Part shown: piece by piece, positions 11,385 to 22,879 of the stretch
Layout: each line of letters starts with the position of its first letter
Numbering within the stretch: position 1 is the first letter of the stretch
NCBI GenBank assembly: GCA_039654915.1
Contig: CM077595.1
Coordinates: 91,429,501-91,493,500, forward strand
Length of the DNA stretch: 64,000 bases
Direction: 5' to 3'
DNA from: Aquilaria yunnanensis
Taxonomy: Eukaryota; Streptophyta; Magnoliopsida; Malvales; Thymelaeaceae
Notes under the pieces: model-generated
Told to the model about the DNA's origin: nothing
The model's database searches: none
Seen by the model: the letters and a program-made list of their open reading frames with translations, nothing else
Made by a program: the position numbers and the translations under genes

Positions 11385-12808
11385 ATTTTTTTTATCAAAT
11401 TTAAAAAGGCATTGTAAAGCTTGTGTTACGGGCAATCCTTACTCATACGTCACCGGATGGATGAGATTTTTGAGCCACTAATAGATGCTCATGAAGCAGC
11501 AGATATGAACAAAACTACGGTCATAGATGACAAGTAGGAGATATCCACAACCAATTTGCCCCATTACCATGCCTACCAGCTTCAAACCAAACACAAAACT
11601 AAACCCCAAATGATCTGGTGTTTAGGTCCTACCATGTTTCAAACATGAGTTAAAACTTGCTTGGATAGAGAGAATCAGCGGGGGCATCTAGTTCAACACC
11701 AACGCTTAAAGTCAAATTGTTGGTTGGAAACAGGTTACATGCACCATATACTGCAGGAAATGTGAATGGAAAATATGGAATAAATAGTCAAATCGACTTC
11801 TAGCCCAAGCTGTTATGCCAAACTTTGCAAACACCTTTACCTTATGTGAAGAAAAGTTGTTTTGAGGTTAAAAAAAAAAAAACCATGAGTTGCGAAGGAT
11901 AGAATCGCGACTCTGCAGAAATGGGACCTGAAATGTGATTAGCTTAACCCCTATCCACAAGGTGATAAACATAAAGCCATTGCAACCCTACCCGTTAAAC
12001 ATAGATTAATGCCAATGAGCAACAAACACAAACAAGCCGGAGGAAACCCACATATATATACAAGCCATGTGTCACGATAACATAAAACAACCACTAGTAA
12101 TCTAGTATAGTCTCAGACAGATAGATACACAGTAGGTATGGGCTACCGTATAAAAACTTAGGAAACCTTATCTGTTCTGACTGACAAACCAAGCTTAAGA
12201 ATAGCGAGTTGACATGTTCCATACAAATAGTAACGTCTTCCGCACAATGAACCTGCTAATATGAAAAGTCAAACTCCATACAAGAAAACGACACCTCATA
12301 CAAACAACTGAACCAGCCAACAAATGGCAGCGCCAGAAACATCAAGACACGTCCACAACAATATAATAGCATAACAAACCCCACGAAGGAAAGGTAGCAA
12401 CCATTACTATGGTTGGTTTCATAGTACCACTACCACGTAAGGATCTCTTCCAGTTCTGTCCGCTCTTATCTTATGAAAGGAAAGCCCAACTCATGGATGC
12501 ATTGCAAGCCATGAAATAAAAAACAAAAAAAAAGGCTATCATACCCGCATACCACCGCCACATGGAAGCTAGGAACATCCAGGTCCCAAAAAACCGATTT
12601 CTTGAGCTAGGTGAGCGAAAAAGTCAGTTCGACAGAGCAAAGACAAACACAGAGCAAATATTATGAACGGACAGCAGACCCGGCGTGAACATTTATACAT
12701 GACATTCATGGCACGAAAGTGGATTGTCTTGGACAAGAGAATCAGAAAATAAACCTCAAGTGTTCCATGATTACCATAATTAGATGCCCGCTGACCGCTT
12801 TGCACACT
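11385..12808. other. Unassigned stretch downstream of the kelch-like gene
   Basis: No gene or complete transposon is recognised. The part next to the kelch-like gene may be its 3' untranslated region. A diverged second copy of about 12325-12450 occurs at 55150-55310 (shared words include ACAATATAATAGCA and GGTTTCATAGT), so this stretch was duplicated or is itself part of a repeat. Confidence 0.3.
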
Positions 12809-12897
12809 TCAGGTTGCTGTGGCCACGACTTCCTCATATTGGTCTTCTTCTTCGTTGGCCTGGGCTTTCTTCTTGTTCTTTTCGACCACCCAATGAG
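12809..12897 (-). CDS. Possible second exon of the kelch-like gene (acidic/lysine-rich tail)
   Basis: On the minus strand, an acceptor AG at 12898-12899 opens a frame starting HWVVEKNKKKAQANEEEDQY and ending EEVVATAT-stop (TGA at 12809-12811). A donor GTAATT at 13012-13011, inside the first exon, would join in phase (intron 12898-13012, 115 bp). That replaces the last eight residues of the single-exon form with a 28-residue charged tail. The composition is protein-like, but the polypyrimidine tract is weak. Without this splice the gene simply ends at 12993. Confidence 0.35.
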
Positions 12898-12992
12898 CTA
12901 CTCACATCATTTACATATCAAGGGCTAAAACTTTTTAAGTCAGGCTAACCTGTGTATATTTCAACAGAATAACAAGTTGGCAGACGAAGAGC

Positions 12993-14021
12993 TTACACGA
13001 AATGATAATTACAGAACAAATAATCCTTGCCAAGGTCATAAGCGCGATCCAGGACCAGGTATGGCTCTCCCTCTTTGGAGCTAGAGAGTCTAAACATGGA
13101 GAGATGCAACGTGTTGTCGTAATCACATTCCCACACAATACAAAAAAGGTCAGCACTGATGTGTAACAGGCGCCTGCCTGAAATCAGATCCAAGGTCATA
13201 GTGGGTAAGCCCTCAATCCAGCACACCTTCTGCTCTTTTGTGGTGAGATTGAACGACTTGAGCTCCATGTAGCCAGACAAGTAGTACATGGTTGAGCCAG
13301 AGACTGCAAAACTTGGGCCATTCAAAAACTCACCATGAGTAAGTTTCGGAAGCCCAGTATAGAGTTCCCATTCCTTGGTTTTCAGATGGAAAAGAAAGAC
13401 AGAGGACTCTTTGGGGTAATCAGCAAATAGAAACAAACCCAACTCCTCGAAGGGGACACAAAAGAAGTAACCGCGATATTCAAGATCCGGAGGTTTGTCA
13501 AACTTCTCCCAACTAGCACCGGGTGCGTTTAAATCCAGACACTCCCCCCAGGGCTCGATACATGATTTATAGAGGCATGACATGACAAAGAGCGTCCCAT
13601 TGAGGGCTAGCGCGAAGGGGGCCGCTCTTGCTACAAGCAATTCAGTTTTAGCCACCAAGCTCTTACAGCCGCCGTCTAAGGCGAGGAACTCAACGTCTCT
13701 CGATGGCTCCTCCGTGCCACCTATGTAGTACAAGGATGACCCCACCGCTACAGTGGTGCGGTCAAGAATCAAGTTCCGACACGTTATCGTAGCCAATTCT
13801 CGAGGAAATTTCTCACGGACGGCAGAACCGCTAGTGCCGTGTTCGTCCTTGAATTGGAGAGGAGGGACCTCATAGACGATACAATTGGCGGATACAATTG
13901 TCGGATCCAAAATCTGGGCATGAATAATGAAAGATTTCTCTGAAGAAGACCAACCTGACCAGGGGGAGGGCAACGACGTACCTCCTTCCAGCAGCCGTTG
14001 CTTCTTCCGGGTCGCAGCCAT
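12993..14021 (-). CDS. Kelch-like beta-propeller protein (plant F-box/kelch type without an obvious F-box)
   Basis: This is an intact 342-residue reading frame, by far the best host-type gene in the window. The start is the ATG at 14021 in a strong context (ACCATGG); an in-frame GTG nine bases upstream is not a plant start. The N-terminus is basic (AATRKKQRLL). From about residue 90 onward there are repeated hydrophobic blade cores: SSLYYIGG (95-102), NGTLFVM (141-147), LGLFLFADY (194-202) and STMYYLSGY (243-251). These alternate with Trp-containing turns (WEKF at 171, KEWELYTGLP at 216-225, CWIEGLP at 267-273). Such blades form beta-propellers used for protein binding; in plants they are often substrate receptors or adaptors. 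No F-box helix is visible at the N-terminus. The frame ends DYLFCNYHFV-stop, but an alternative 3' exon is possible (see 12809-12897). Confidence 0.8.
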   Translation of the reverse strand: MAATRKKQRLLEGGTSLPSPWSGWSSSEKSFIIHAQILDPTIVSANCIVYEVPPLQFKDEHGTSGSAVREKFPRELATITCRNLILDRTTVAVGSSLYYIGGTEEPSRDVEFLALDGGCKSLVAKTELLVARAAPFALALNGTLFVMSCLYKSCIEPWGECLDLNAPGASWEKFDKPPDLEYRGYFFCVPFEELGLFLFADYPKESSVFLFHLKTKEWELYTGLPKLTHGEFLNGPSFAVSGSTMYYLSGYMELKSFNLTTKEQKVCWIEGLPTMTLDLISGRRLLHISADLFCIVWECDYDNTLHLSMFRLSSSKEGEPYLVLDRAYDLGKDYLFCNYHFV

Positions 14022-15123
14022 GGTGCCCACGTGAACCGACCTACCAGCAGCGAATCTGAGAAATGGATTGAGGAACAGAAGGGTTTCGATTTCCTTCCAT
14101 TCGCATCTTAAAGCATTTTATTTGCGCACATACCGGTGGTGGGCTCTTCGGAGGCCTTAACGTGTACGACATCCAGCTTCTTCGGCCCAAAATAAAACCT
14201 AGTCCAGTCTCGCCTTCTTGTTCTTGGGTTGACTCCTACGCTTCTGGCCGGCAAACGAGTTTTTTCTACTGCTAAGTTATCATGTTTATAATTGCGATAT
14301 TATTAATTTTATATTTATTTTGTGCTTATTGCTTATCTAGAAAAAATGAGACAGTTCATTTCGGAAGGATGGCATTAATCCAAACCCATTATTTGGTTGG
14401 TCAGAAAAAACAATTGCAGCCAGTGTCAAATAAAGAATCATAAGTGGGAATTCTTATTTGGCATTGGAAGAGGATGATTTAAGAGAGATATAGCTTGATT
14501 GGCTGACAAAAATGGCCATTGAGAATTTCAAGTTGACCCAATAGACTTAGAATCCAAAACCATTGTATCCTTTACCAACGTCTATTTGAGGAGAAATGGC
14601 CTCATATAATGCATCGGGCTTTCATATATATAGCCTCTTACTTTCCTTATTAAGGTGAACTTTTAAAGCTATTTACAAGTTACTTGATTCCATATTGGGC
14701 TAAAGCCAAAACCCAACACACTAAACTAGCCCCGGCACACTAAAGGTATTACTAAACATGACAACCAAAGATAAGATTCAGCCCTCTTTGCGATAGGTTA
14801 AGACCCTACATAAAAGGGCCAACACCCTCCACTTGAGCCAACAAAGGTCCCTTCAGCCCATTAACATTATACATGGCTCTCTTCCTCTCACTCATTAAAG
14901 AATTGTCGTGAAATTTGAACTTCATTTCTAGAAATAGTGGTGGGCAGTCAACCAGCTTAGATCAGCTCGAGCTTTGTATGTGGGGCCCTAAGCATAGCCC
15001 TATGATGGTGGGCTGGGCCTAGGTTGGGCAAGACCCGGTCTGAGGTGAAGCTGGTGTAGGTTTAAGCCTAGTCATTTTGTTTTTTTATTTACAAAACAAA
15101 AAAAATTGTAATTAAATAACAAC

Positions 15124-17028
15124 TGTTGACACTCAATTTTGTCCGAGCACTGACTTTTGTTTAAGTTTTAGGTTAGAAAATTTATTTTGGGGGCATTTTC
15201 TTTTCTAGGGGCAATTTGGTCAATTGTTAGGCATTTAGGGCGTTTTTGTCATTTTAGAGTCTTATATAGTTGGTTGGTCTAGTAATATTTAGGTATTCAT
15301 GCTATACATCTTTAAGAATTTAGAATGGTCATCTAGCGTTAAAATGGAAATTAATTTAGTTGAGGCATTAATTTGGAGTCCTAAGGTTTTGTAGGGTCAA
15401 TTTAGGTAGAGGAGAAAAGTTTGGGTGGAAACCGAAGATTTTTTAGAAGATTCAAGGCAAAATTGAAAACTTTTGGGGAAATCTGTCAATTTGAGAGTGT
15501 TGTAGGCAAATCTGGCAAAACTATGATGTTCTGGGTGAAATCTGGCCTTATTGTGAAGTTTTGGGCTAAATTGACAAATCCTGAAAGTTTTGGGTCAAAT
15601 TGAAATTCACATAGAACATAGGGCTAAATCATCAGTTTAAGAGTTTTATTGGACTTAAACTAGTAATTTTACCATATTATATCCTAATTGACTCAAACCT
15701 CTTCAAAACTGATTTGGCTGAAGTTTAGAGTATCAAAATCTTGTTAATCACGTTTTATACCTCCTCCAGTATAAATATGAGTAAAATCTAGTAGGAAAAG
15801 GGAAGAATTTTCGTAACTCTAAGCTCAGCCAGAAAAAAGGTCAAATTGCAGTCTTAGCCCCTGGTCCTCTCGCAGGCTCTTCCAAATAAACCCTAACCTT
15901 TCCCCATCGCCGCCGTTACCCTGGGTGTTCCTCTCTGCTACCCCACTCCGCTCTAGCCTGCCCCCGCCATCGCCCTCCACGCGGCGCAGCCGCCCCAGCC
16001 ATCGCCTGCAGCCGTCGACATAGCGTCCGAGGTGAGAAAGTTGCCGCGACTTCCTCCACTTTTCATCGACAAACGTCGTCGGTCCCATCCAGCTGCTCAC
16101 CGGAAGGCCGCTCCGGCAGTCGCCGTTGAAGCTGGAGCTGTCGCCACCCATGCTACGCCGCCTTCCCACCGAATCGAAGGAGAAGAGCCAAAAACCGACG
16201 CGACCTGTTTCAAAAACCCACGATACCCGTCTCTTGACCCGTTAGGCCGGTCAACCATCTTCTTCTTTGGTAAAACTCACGCTTAGGAGCCCCAGTCTTT
16301 TAATTTTGAACTTTTTGGTCCTTGTTCTTTCTGTTTTAACAAATCAGTCACAGACAACATTGTTTTTGTTTATTTTCTTTCTTTGATTGCTTGTTTTCGT
16401 TAATTTTAGAACCATAAATCATTTTGTTAATTAATATTACACAGGATTGCTGGTTTAGGTTAGATCATATATTTCTTTTTCTTTTAACTAGTGTAGGTTG
16501 AAAATTCATTCACATAATGCATTTAAGATATAAAAAATCACACTTAGATAAATTTAATTCCGCATGGGTTTAATAAAACCCTAGGATGAATTTAGGAATA
16601 ATAAATAAATTTCAAAATCCTCATCCGCCTGATCTGATAAGATCCATGGTTTGGATATTCACTTAAAATCTTTAAAACAAGTAATAATTAAATTAAATTT
16701 CAAAATCCATATCTGGGTGATCCAATAGGATCTATGATTTGAAAATATCAAAATTTCATAAAATAAACAAGATCAAGTAGTAAGGCTTAGAAGTCCATAT
16801 CCGGGTAGTTCGATTAGAATGAATGGTTTGGATATTAATCAAATTAATTAAAAGCAAGCAAAACAAAATTTAAGTCAAACTAAGGTGCTAATTTTTTTAC
16901 GCTATAACAAAGTTGTTTAACGTAACCGTACTCCTGAACCCCTCGAATTCTCGTAGACCATCTTAAGGTGTCTAATCGGCCTAGGTGAAATCGATTGGTG
17001 GCGACTCTAAAAAAAACACGTTGCTACA
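15124..17028 (+). mobile_element. LTR of an Ogre/Tat-like Gypsy element
   Basis: The LTR is about 1.9 kb. It begins TGTTGACACTC and ends GCTACA, followed three bases later by TGGCGACTCCACTAGGGA (17032-17049). That matches the TGGCGACTCC-type primer site of Ogre-like Gypsy elements, so the copy is in plus orientation. A GC-rich block (15880-16260) inside it contains unconserved open frames on both strands that I do not regard as genes. No second LTR is found downstream, so the element is a 5' fragment. Confidence 0.6.
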
Positions 17029-18640
17029 GCTTGGCGACTCCACTAGGGATATTCGTGAGTCAGGCCTATAAAATTTGGTTTATCTTATTTTGCTTTACTT
17101 ATTCTTGTGTGTTACTTATGCTTTCTATTTACTTATAATCATGCACATAATATGCACACATGACATAAAGCTTTACACTCGAGCTTCCTTAGCTCAACCA
17201 TATTCTTTCAAAGCGAAATTAGTGTTATTGTCCTTTTTTAGACCATGGTCTCCAAGCATTCACTAGTTTCAAGTAGCAAAGTAGTATATCTGCTTCTTAA
17301 GATATCAGTTTTTGCATGGGCCCATGGAACGCTATGACCCGAATTAATCATCTTCTTACATAAACCCTCGTGGGTAAAGAATTGAGCCATCACTATGATT
17401 TAGTGATGGGATTCAGGAACCACCCTGAGCCTTTTAACAAGCCACCTGTATGCATATAGATTACCCCACTTAACCATAGAACTGGCCATGGAACTCCTAT
17501 CAGTTATCAATGCCATATGCATGTTGTTACGCCATTTTATCTCCTTGTTCATACGTTTTTGCTTCAATTACTTCAATGATTTGCTTTCTTTGTGTTTGTA
17601 TTTAGTTCATGGTTCTGACTTCTTTGTTTTATATTAGCTCATATGCTATTAGCTAACATTAATTGGTTCGAGTTTAGCAAATAAACCATTTAACTTGTTA
17701 ACTAACCTCACTTTACTTTTGTTATCCTTTTAATTTTTCAAGTATACTTTTTTTCCTTCCATGCATCAAAATCATATATCAAGCCATTCTCACTCTTAAC
17801 TTTCTTGTCAATAATAAGTTTTGAAGTTTCATAGTTGTAGATAATCAAGCTCATTCATTGCTTGCATACATCAATCTTCACTTTCATGCATTCATGTTAT
17901 GAAATGATCACTCATTTAAGGTGCAAGATTTTCATCCCAAGTTGGTGCATCCACAAAAGATAATTGAGCAAGGCAAATGCAATTTTCAAGGAGACATCAT
18001 GCAATTCTTGGATAAGGGAAGTTTCTATGTCTCTTTTTTTGTGGATGGGAAAGATGCCTTATCAAGAAGAATTTTTAAGCTAGATCTAACCTGACAGCTC
18101 ACATACACTTTTGAATGATAGGGAATCCTTTGAGTGAACTTGTATCTTTGAGAGCTTGCCAAAGTAATTTAATAGTAAAAATTTCCTAGATTTAGTCCAG
18201 AATCTAGGGTATAGTCTTTATTAAATGGATATTTGTTATTCTTTTCTTTTTCAATAAGGAGATGTAATATGTGCATTTCACCGCCTTTCAATAAATAACC
18301 CACGTTTTTACTGCCATTTCACTATTTTTGCCATCATACTATCTATTTCACCCTTCTCGCCATTACATTTTATTTTGTATGTAAACACAAATGTGACAAT
18401 GCTACTCATGGGTGGAAATGAAAGCTAAGGGAGATTTGATGGTGACAATTTGATGGTGGTGATCTCGAAAAAGTTGTCAAATATAGTAAGAAAGATCTTA
18501 AATGTTGCACCTAAACTGTTATCATATAAAAGAAAAAGGAAGTTCACAGTGGTTATTAGCAATAATAGGCCTTAAATAACTAATGTGTACCCAAAAAAAC
18601 TTTACATTTGAGTCAAGTGTAAATGCAATTAAATAGACTT
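17029..18640 (+). mobile_element. Truncated internal leader of the Ogre-like element plus hAT remainder
   Basis: After the primer site the sequence continues without recognisable gag-pol. The exact junction back into the hAT element is not visible; I place it somewhere between about 18.2 and 18.7 kb. No frame longer than 63 codons occurs. Confidence 0.3.
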
Positions 18641-18950
18641 GGGTGATGTAGGTGAAATGCACATGCCATTTTTAAGAGTTAGAAGGGGACAAGTTGTCTT
18701 TTGGGACAACTAGTTGTTTTTTAGCTGTTTGTGTGGCCTTTATGTAATTTTCCCATTTTTTATTTTAAGTGGAAAAAGGTACGGCTCGACCCAAATAGGC
18801 TGGCCTAGTCTGGGCTTGGGCTAGACCTTCACCAGTTTCTAGGTTGGGCAGGGCCAGATGGAATGAATTGAGCTTTAACTGAGGCTGTGCCTGGTTTTGA
18901 CTCAGGTTGAACCGGATTAGCCTAACTCAATGCCTACCTCTATCAAGAAA

Positions 18951-19450
18951 CATATATTCCTACTAAGACAAATAAATCATGACTAGAATGGCTGTAAACA
19001 ATCTTTTCCATATCCCGGTGATTTTCATTAATTCCCTAGGATCCACGTGACCTCCCATGATTCAATTTTCATATCCAACACAGCTACATAACTATAAAAG
19101 GTCATTTCATCAACCAAGCAAGGTAAGTCATAAAAAAACCATTTGACTCTCATTTTATCCTTTTTTATATTGGTAAAAACTGACTTGAACTTCGTAGAAC
19201 CCTCCCTAGAACACACACTTTGAGCGCTTCCTAGCATCATGTTGCGTATAGAGTTGATTCGCACAAAATTAAACTCCAAATTCACACCCACAAGCAAAAG
19301 GGTCAATTATAGTAAATGAGTATGAGTTAGAGGTTGATCCCACGAGAATTAATGTGTACTATTACTATTGTTCCTAAATATTCCCAAGCAACAAAATGGT
19401 AGAGTACTTGATTTGTGATGGAAATAGTGGCCAAGACTATTAATAGTCGA
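18951..19450. other. Unassigned spacer
   Basis: There is no supported gene. The segment near 19300-19360 (GGTTGATCCCACGAGAATTAA) resembles a motif found in other plant repeats and is similar in style to 63800-63860. It may be an old retroelement fragment. Confidence 0.25.
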
Positions 19451-19844
19451 TGTAAGGTCATATGGGCCTAGTGTAGAAGTTTTATAGGTGGTGGACTGGA
19501 GATCCTGTAACCAAAGATAACATCAAAGCCCTGGGTTATTGTTCCTGGAGAAACCTTATGATGATCAAATCAGTTCTCGACCAGAAAAAAAAAGTGAAAA
19601 TGGTCAAATAATAGGTGATATCTTGTACCTCGGGATTGATGAGAGTGATCTGCTTGTACAGTCGAGAAAGGATCTGAGAAGATCATTCCTAGATGGGAAT
19701 TATCTCATAATTTTGGGATTTTATTTTTATCCTTATTAGGTTTTCTCTTTGGCCTGATTGGACCTAGGCTTATCGCGTCTTACCACTGGTCTTCTTAATA
19801 TCTGCTTGTTTATTATAGGTCATGCATTGGCCCCTATACTACCA
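19451..19844 (-). repeat. 3' LTR of the Tat element
   Basis: The LTR is 394 bp, with TG...CA ends on the plus strand (TGTAAGG...CTACCA). It aligns along its length with 29272-29665; shared words include CAGTTCTCGACCAGAAA and GGTGGACTGGAGAT. On the minus strand it directly follows the polypurine tract. Confidence 0.85.
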
Positions 19845-19989
19845 ATAATTGCCCCTCCTTTTAAGAAAATGTAGGCCACCCATAGTAGGAGGCAAGCGTT
19901 AGAAGACAGAGGCCTCGTTGAAGGTGACCCAAAAGCTGATGTCCTCATCATCTTTATAAGCTAATTACAGGCAAGGTTTCAGTTTCCCT

Positions 19990-22160
19990 CCATTTGCTGG
20001 TGAAGCAGTTTTCTGAGCACTACGAGGTGCCACCTTTGTAGTTGACTTCAAACTTCTTTACCCACATAAACCCTTTCATCCTTTGCATTCTTCCACATGG
20101 CCCTTATCAATCAAGGAGAAACTAAGTATTTTTCGTTTGTTTACTACACTTCTACACCTTGAAGGAACTGGCATAGGGCTTTCCATGAAAATAGGTGTCA
20201 ACCCTCAGTAGGCCTTAGTCTTGAGGTCTTTGATACACAAGGGCTCTGAAGCTTATCGAGCTTACATCGGGCTCCTAACTTGGTCGGAGTTGGTGGTGAG
20301 GAACACTTACTTCATTAACTTATTCCCCATCCATTATACGAAAATTGGGGATACATCGTTCATGTGGACAGGAGTCAGCAGGGCTTACTTGTCTTACCTT
20401 GGTGTGCTGAAGCCTACAAACTTGGCTCCATGGCAAAAATGGTAGTTGGTGGAGTCCTTCAAGATAGCCTTCTGAGCCCTGGGATGTTTAGTGGATCTTG
20501 ATAGTTGTACCCTATGTGCTTATTCATCTTATTTTTTCATTTGCCAAAATGATCCAAACTTAGCTTTTCCTTCTTACAGATATGGGTGACTGAGCCAACG
20601 AATACATGAAGCAGCACAAAAGCATTACAGATGGGCTAGCTGATGCCCGTAAGCTTCAAATTCTGCCAACTGAGGTAGCTCACATGCCTGGGGTTGCGGT
20701 AAATTCCCCTACAACTCCAACTTCCAAATTAGCACCCCCTCAACTTGTCCTCTGGAGGCCTCACAAGGCGGGAGCAATGGTATGACTCATTTTTACAACT
20801 TTTCCTTTTATGGCATCGATGGCATCGATTTGACGTTATTTTGTGCTGAATATGGGTCTTTTCTTCCAACATTTCCCATAAAGCATTCCAGGGGTAGTGG
20901 TCATCTCCCCCCCCCCCCCCCAAATTTTTGGCCTCATCATAAAAGTTGCCTAAAAGTTCGTCTCAAGGGTATTTTCTTTCTCCGTTTTATATGATTCCCA
21001 ATGGGTTCAATCCTTAGAAGGCCCCAACAGGGGCACAATCTAAGGTAGCACCAAAGGTTACCCGCTAGATATTCCCCACACTTAAGGTGGGTGACCGCTT
21101 CAAACCCTAAAAACTAGTGCCCATATGGGCTAAGCAAAAAAACATGGCTTGGCACGTAAGATGATCCCGCTAGACTAGGTGTTCAACCCCTAGTAGATGG
21201 TAGGTCTTGGCATGTCAATCTTGGAAGATCAAACAGACATCACCCATCACGTCCTAAAGGGTGAAGCACACCTAGATACTGACACTATTTCACTCATTCC
21301 CCCCGGGGGGACAGTGCCAAATTGATGAATGTTACTTGTGGCCTTACTAAATTGTTTTCATTCACAGAAGGCCATAGTCACGTACTTCATTGGGAAAATG
21401 TGCATTACCCACGAGAAGGCGATGTAGACATTGGCCACACATATTGATAACTTTAAGTCTTTAAACACGATGCTGACTAGGGAGCTAGAGAAAGAGCACC
21501 AGGGAGGCCCTAATGAAGGTGCGTAGGAGTTAAAGACTGAAAAGAAGAAGTAGGAGAAGTTCTCCAAGGTTCTAGGGCAGAAACTGTCGGAGTCAATGAA
21601 GCCTTTCGGAAGGTCAAAGGGAAAGAAGTCCAGGCCTTCAATGAGGTCTAGTGGTTGAGATTCCTATTAAAGGACATAGGGAATAAAATAGGGGCCATAG
21701 AAGAAACTGGCTCAGCTGGGTCTGCTAGCTACCCAGGGTAAAGCCAACTCAAGGTCAATCGCTGCTACCATCCCTCTTGTGGAGCGAATTATAAGGGTTG
21801 ACTTCATCAGCCGGAAGGTGCAAGAAGAATATGAAGAGCTTTAGCTAAGGCTAATGCTTGCATGAAGATGCTTATCTCAACCAATTGGAAGTAGGACAAA
21901 AGGTTCAGTAAGAAAGCCTTTGAGGAGTTTAAAGAGGGGTTCTTCTCTTACCACCTCCAGGTTAAGCGAGGGCATCCGAACCTTGAACTATCTTTCTATC
22001 CACCTATGCAGAGTTGGGTTTAGACTTTGACACATGGCCAAGGGATGGGAAGGCTATAGAGGTGTCTTTCGATGAGGATTCTTTAGCGATGGACACCAAG
22101 GAAGCTTCCATTTGGGATGTGTTCTAAGGAGGTTCATTTCTAGGCCTCCGTTCGACAAGT
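19990..22160 (+). pseudogene. Possible antisense additional ORF (aORF) remnant of the Tat element
   Basis: Between integrase and the 3' LTR the minus-strand element is silent, but the plus strand shows broken protein-like stretches. One is 20221-20445 (MRSLIHKGSEAYRAYIGLLT...). Another, around 21370-21650, has coiled-coil character (for example LTRELEKEHQGG). A third, around 21890-21990, reads KKAFEEFKEGFFSYHLQVKR. Some Tat elements carry an extra antisense ORF in exactly this place, related to plant mobile-domain or gypsy-type transposon proteins. Several in-frame stops show it is dead. Assignment rests mainly on position and composition. Confidence 0.35.
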
Positions 22161-22879
22161 ACCATCCTGGACTTAGCAAAGAGATATTTCCACATTTTTT
22201 TAAGGAAGGGCACTAGCAAGAATTACTTCCACAACTGCCCATGGAAAGGCATCATTTTTTCCCAACCCTCTTACAGAGCCTTCATATGACTTGTTCTTCC
22301 CCATTAGTATCCCTTTGAAATCCTTTAACTCTCCAGTTGCTGTAAATAGACACATCATCACCAACATCTAGTTTATAGCATTTTTTTAGTTCCATGTAGA
22401 GCAAAAGATGCTTTTAAAAGGAATTCTAGTCGTTATATATATTAATGGATCATTCATTCATTTTTTATTCATTTAGTTCTTTTCATTACTTTGGCTTAAA
22501 CTTCAACATTTCTTGAGGTCATGGCCCCTTTATTAGCCTTGTTTGTTATGTAAGTTTAGCCTCATGTAAGTCTTAAGGGCATTTCCCCATTGGTTAGCCT
22601 TCATTTAGTGTATTTCACATTCTTAATTCTTGTAAGGTCTTACCTTATCGGCTCATCTCTTCATGGGCCTTGACTAGGGGCTTTATATGTTAATCCTTCA
22701 AAAGACACATTTTAGATATAAAAGGCCTTCACTTTTTGGTTTAATCAGCCATTATTTCATAATTTAGTTCTTGAAGGTTCTTTTGATGTATCATTTTATT
22801 GACCTTGTTTGTTTCTCAAAGGCATAGGAGCCTCTTATGTTGGTTTATCAAAAGGCAAATATAGTAAAATAAGTGTTTT

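Larger units (their letters stand above)
14935..18942. mobile_element. hAT-type DNA transposon (non-autonomous), hosting an Ogre-like LTR
   Basis: The ends read TAGTGGTGGGCA (14935) and, reverse-complemented from 18942, TAGAGGTAGGCA, a 10/12 match typical of plant hAT termini. The flanks are TCTAGAAA (14927-14934) and TCAAGAAA (18943-18950), a 7/8 match of the 8-bp duplication expected for hAT. Subterminal stretches on both sides are rich in GGGC/GGCC words such as CCTAGGTTGGGC or CTAGGTTGGGCA. No transposase frame is visible. Much of the interior is a retroelement LTR inserted later (15124 onward). Confidence 0.65.

Noticed and set aside
14030..14032. GTG nine bases upstream as the start of the kelch-like protein
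   Set aside because: Plants start at ATG, and the ATG at 14021 has an excellent context.
15825..16286. Overlapping GC-rich frames on both strands (114 and 84 codons)
   Set aside because: Both strands are open because of GC content; the position is inside an LTR and neither shows a domain.
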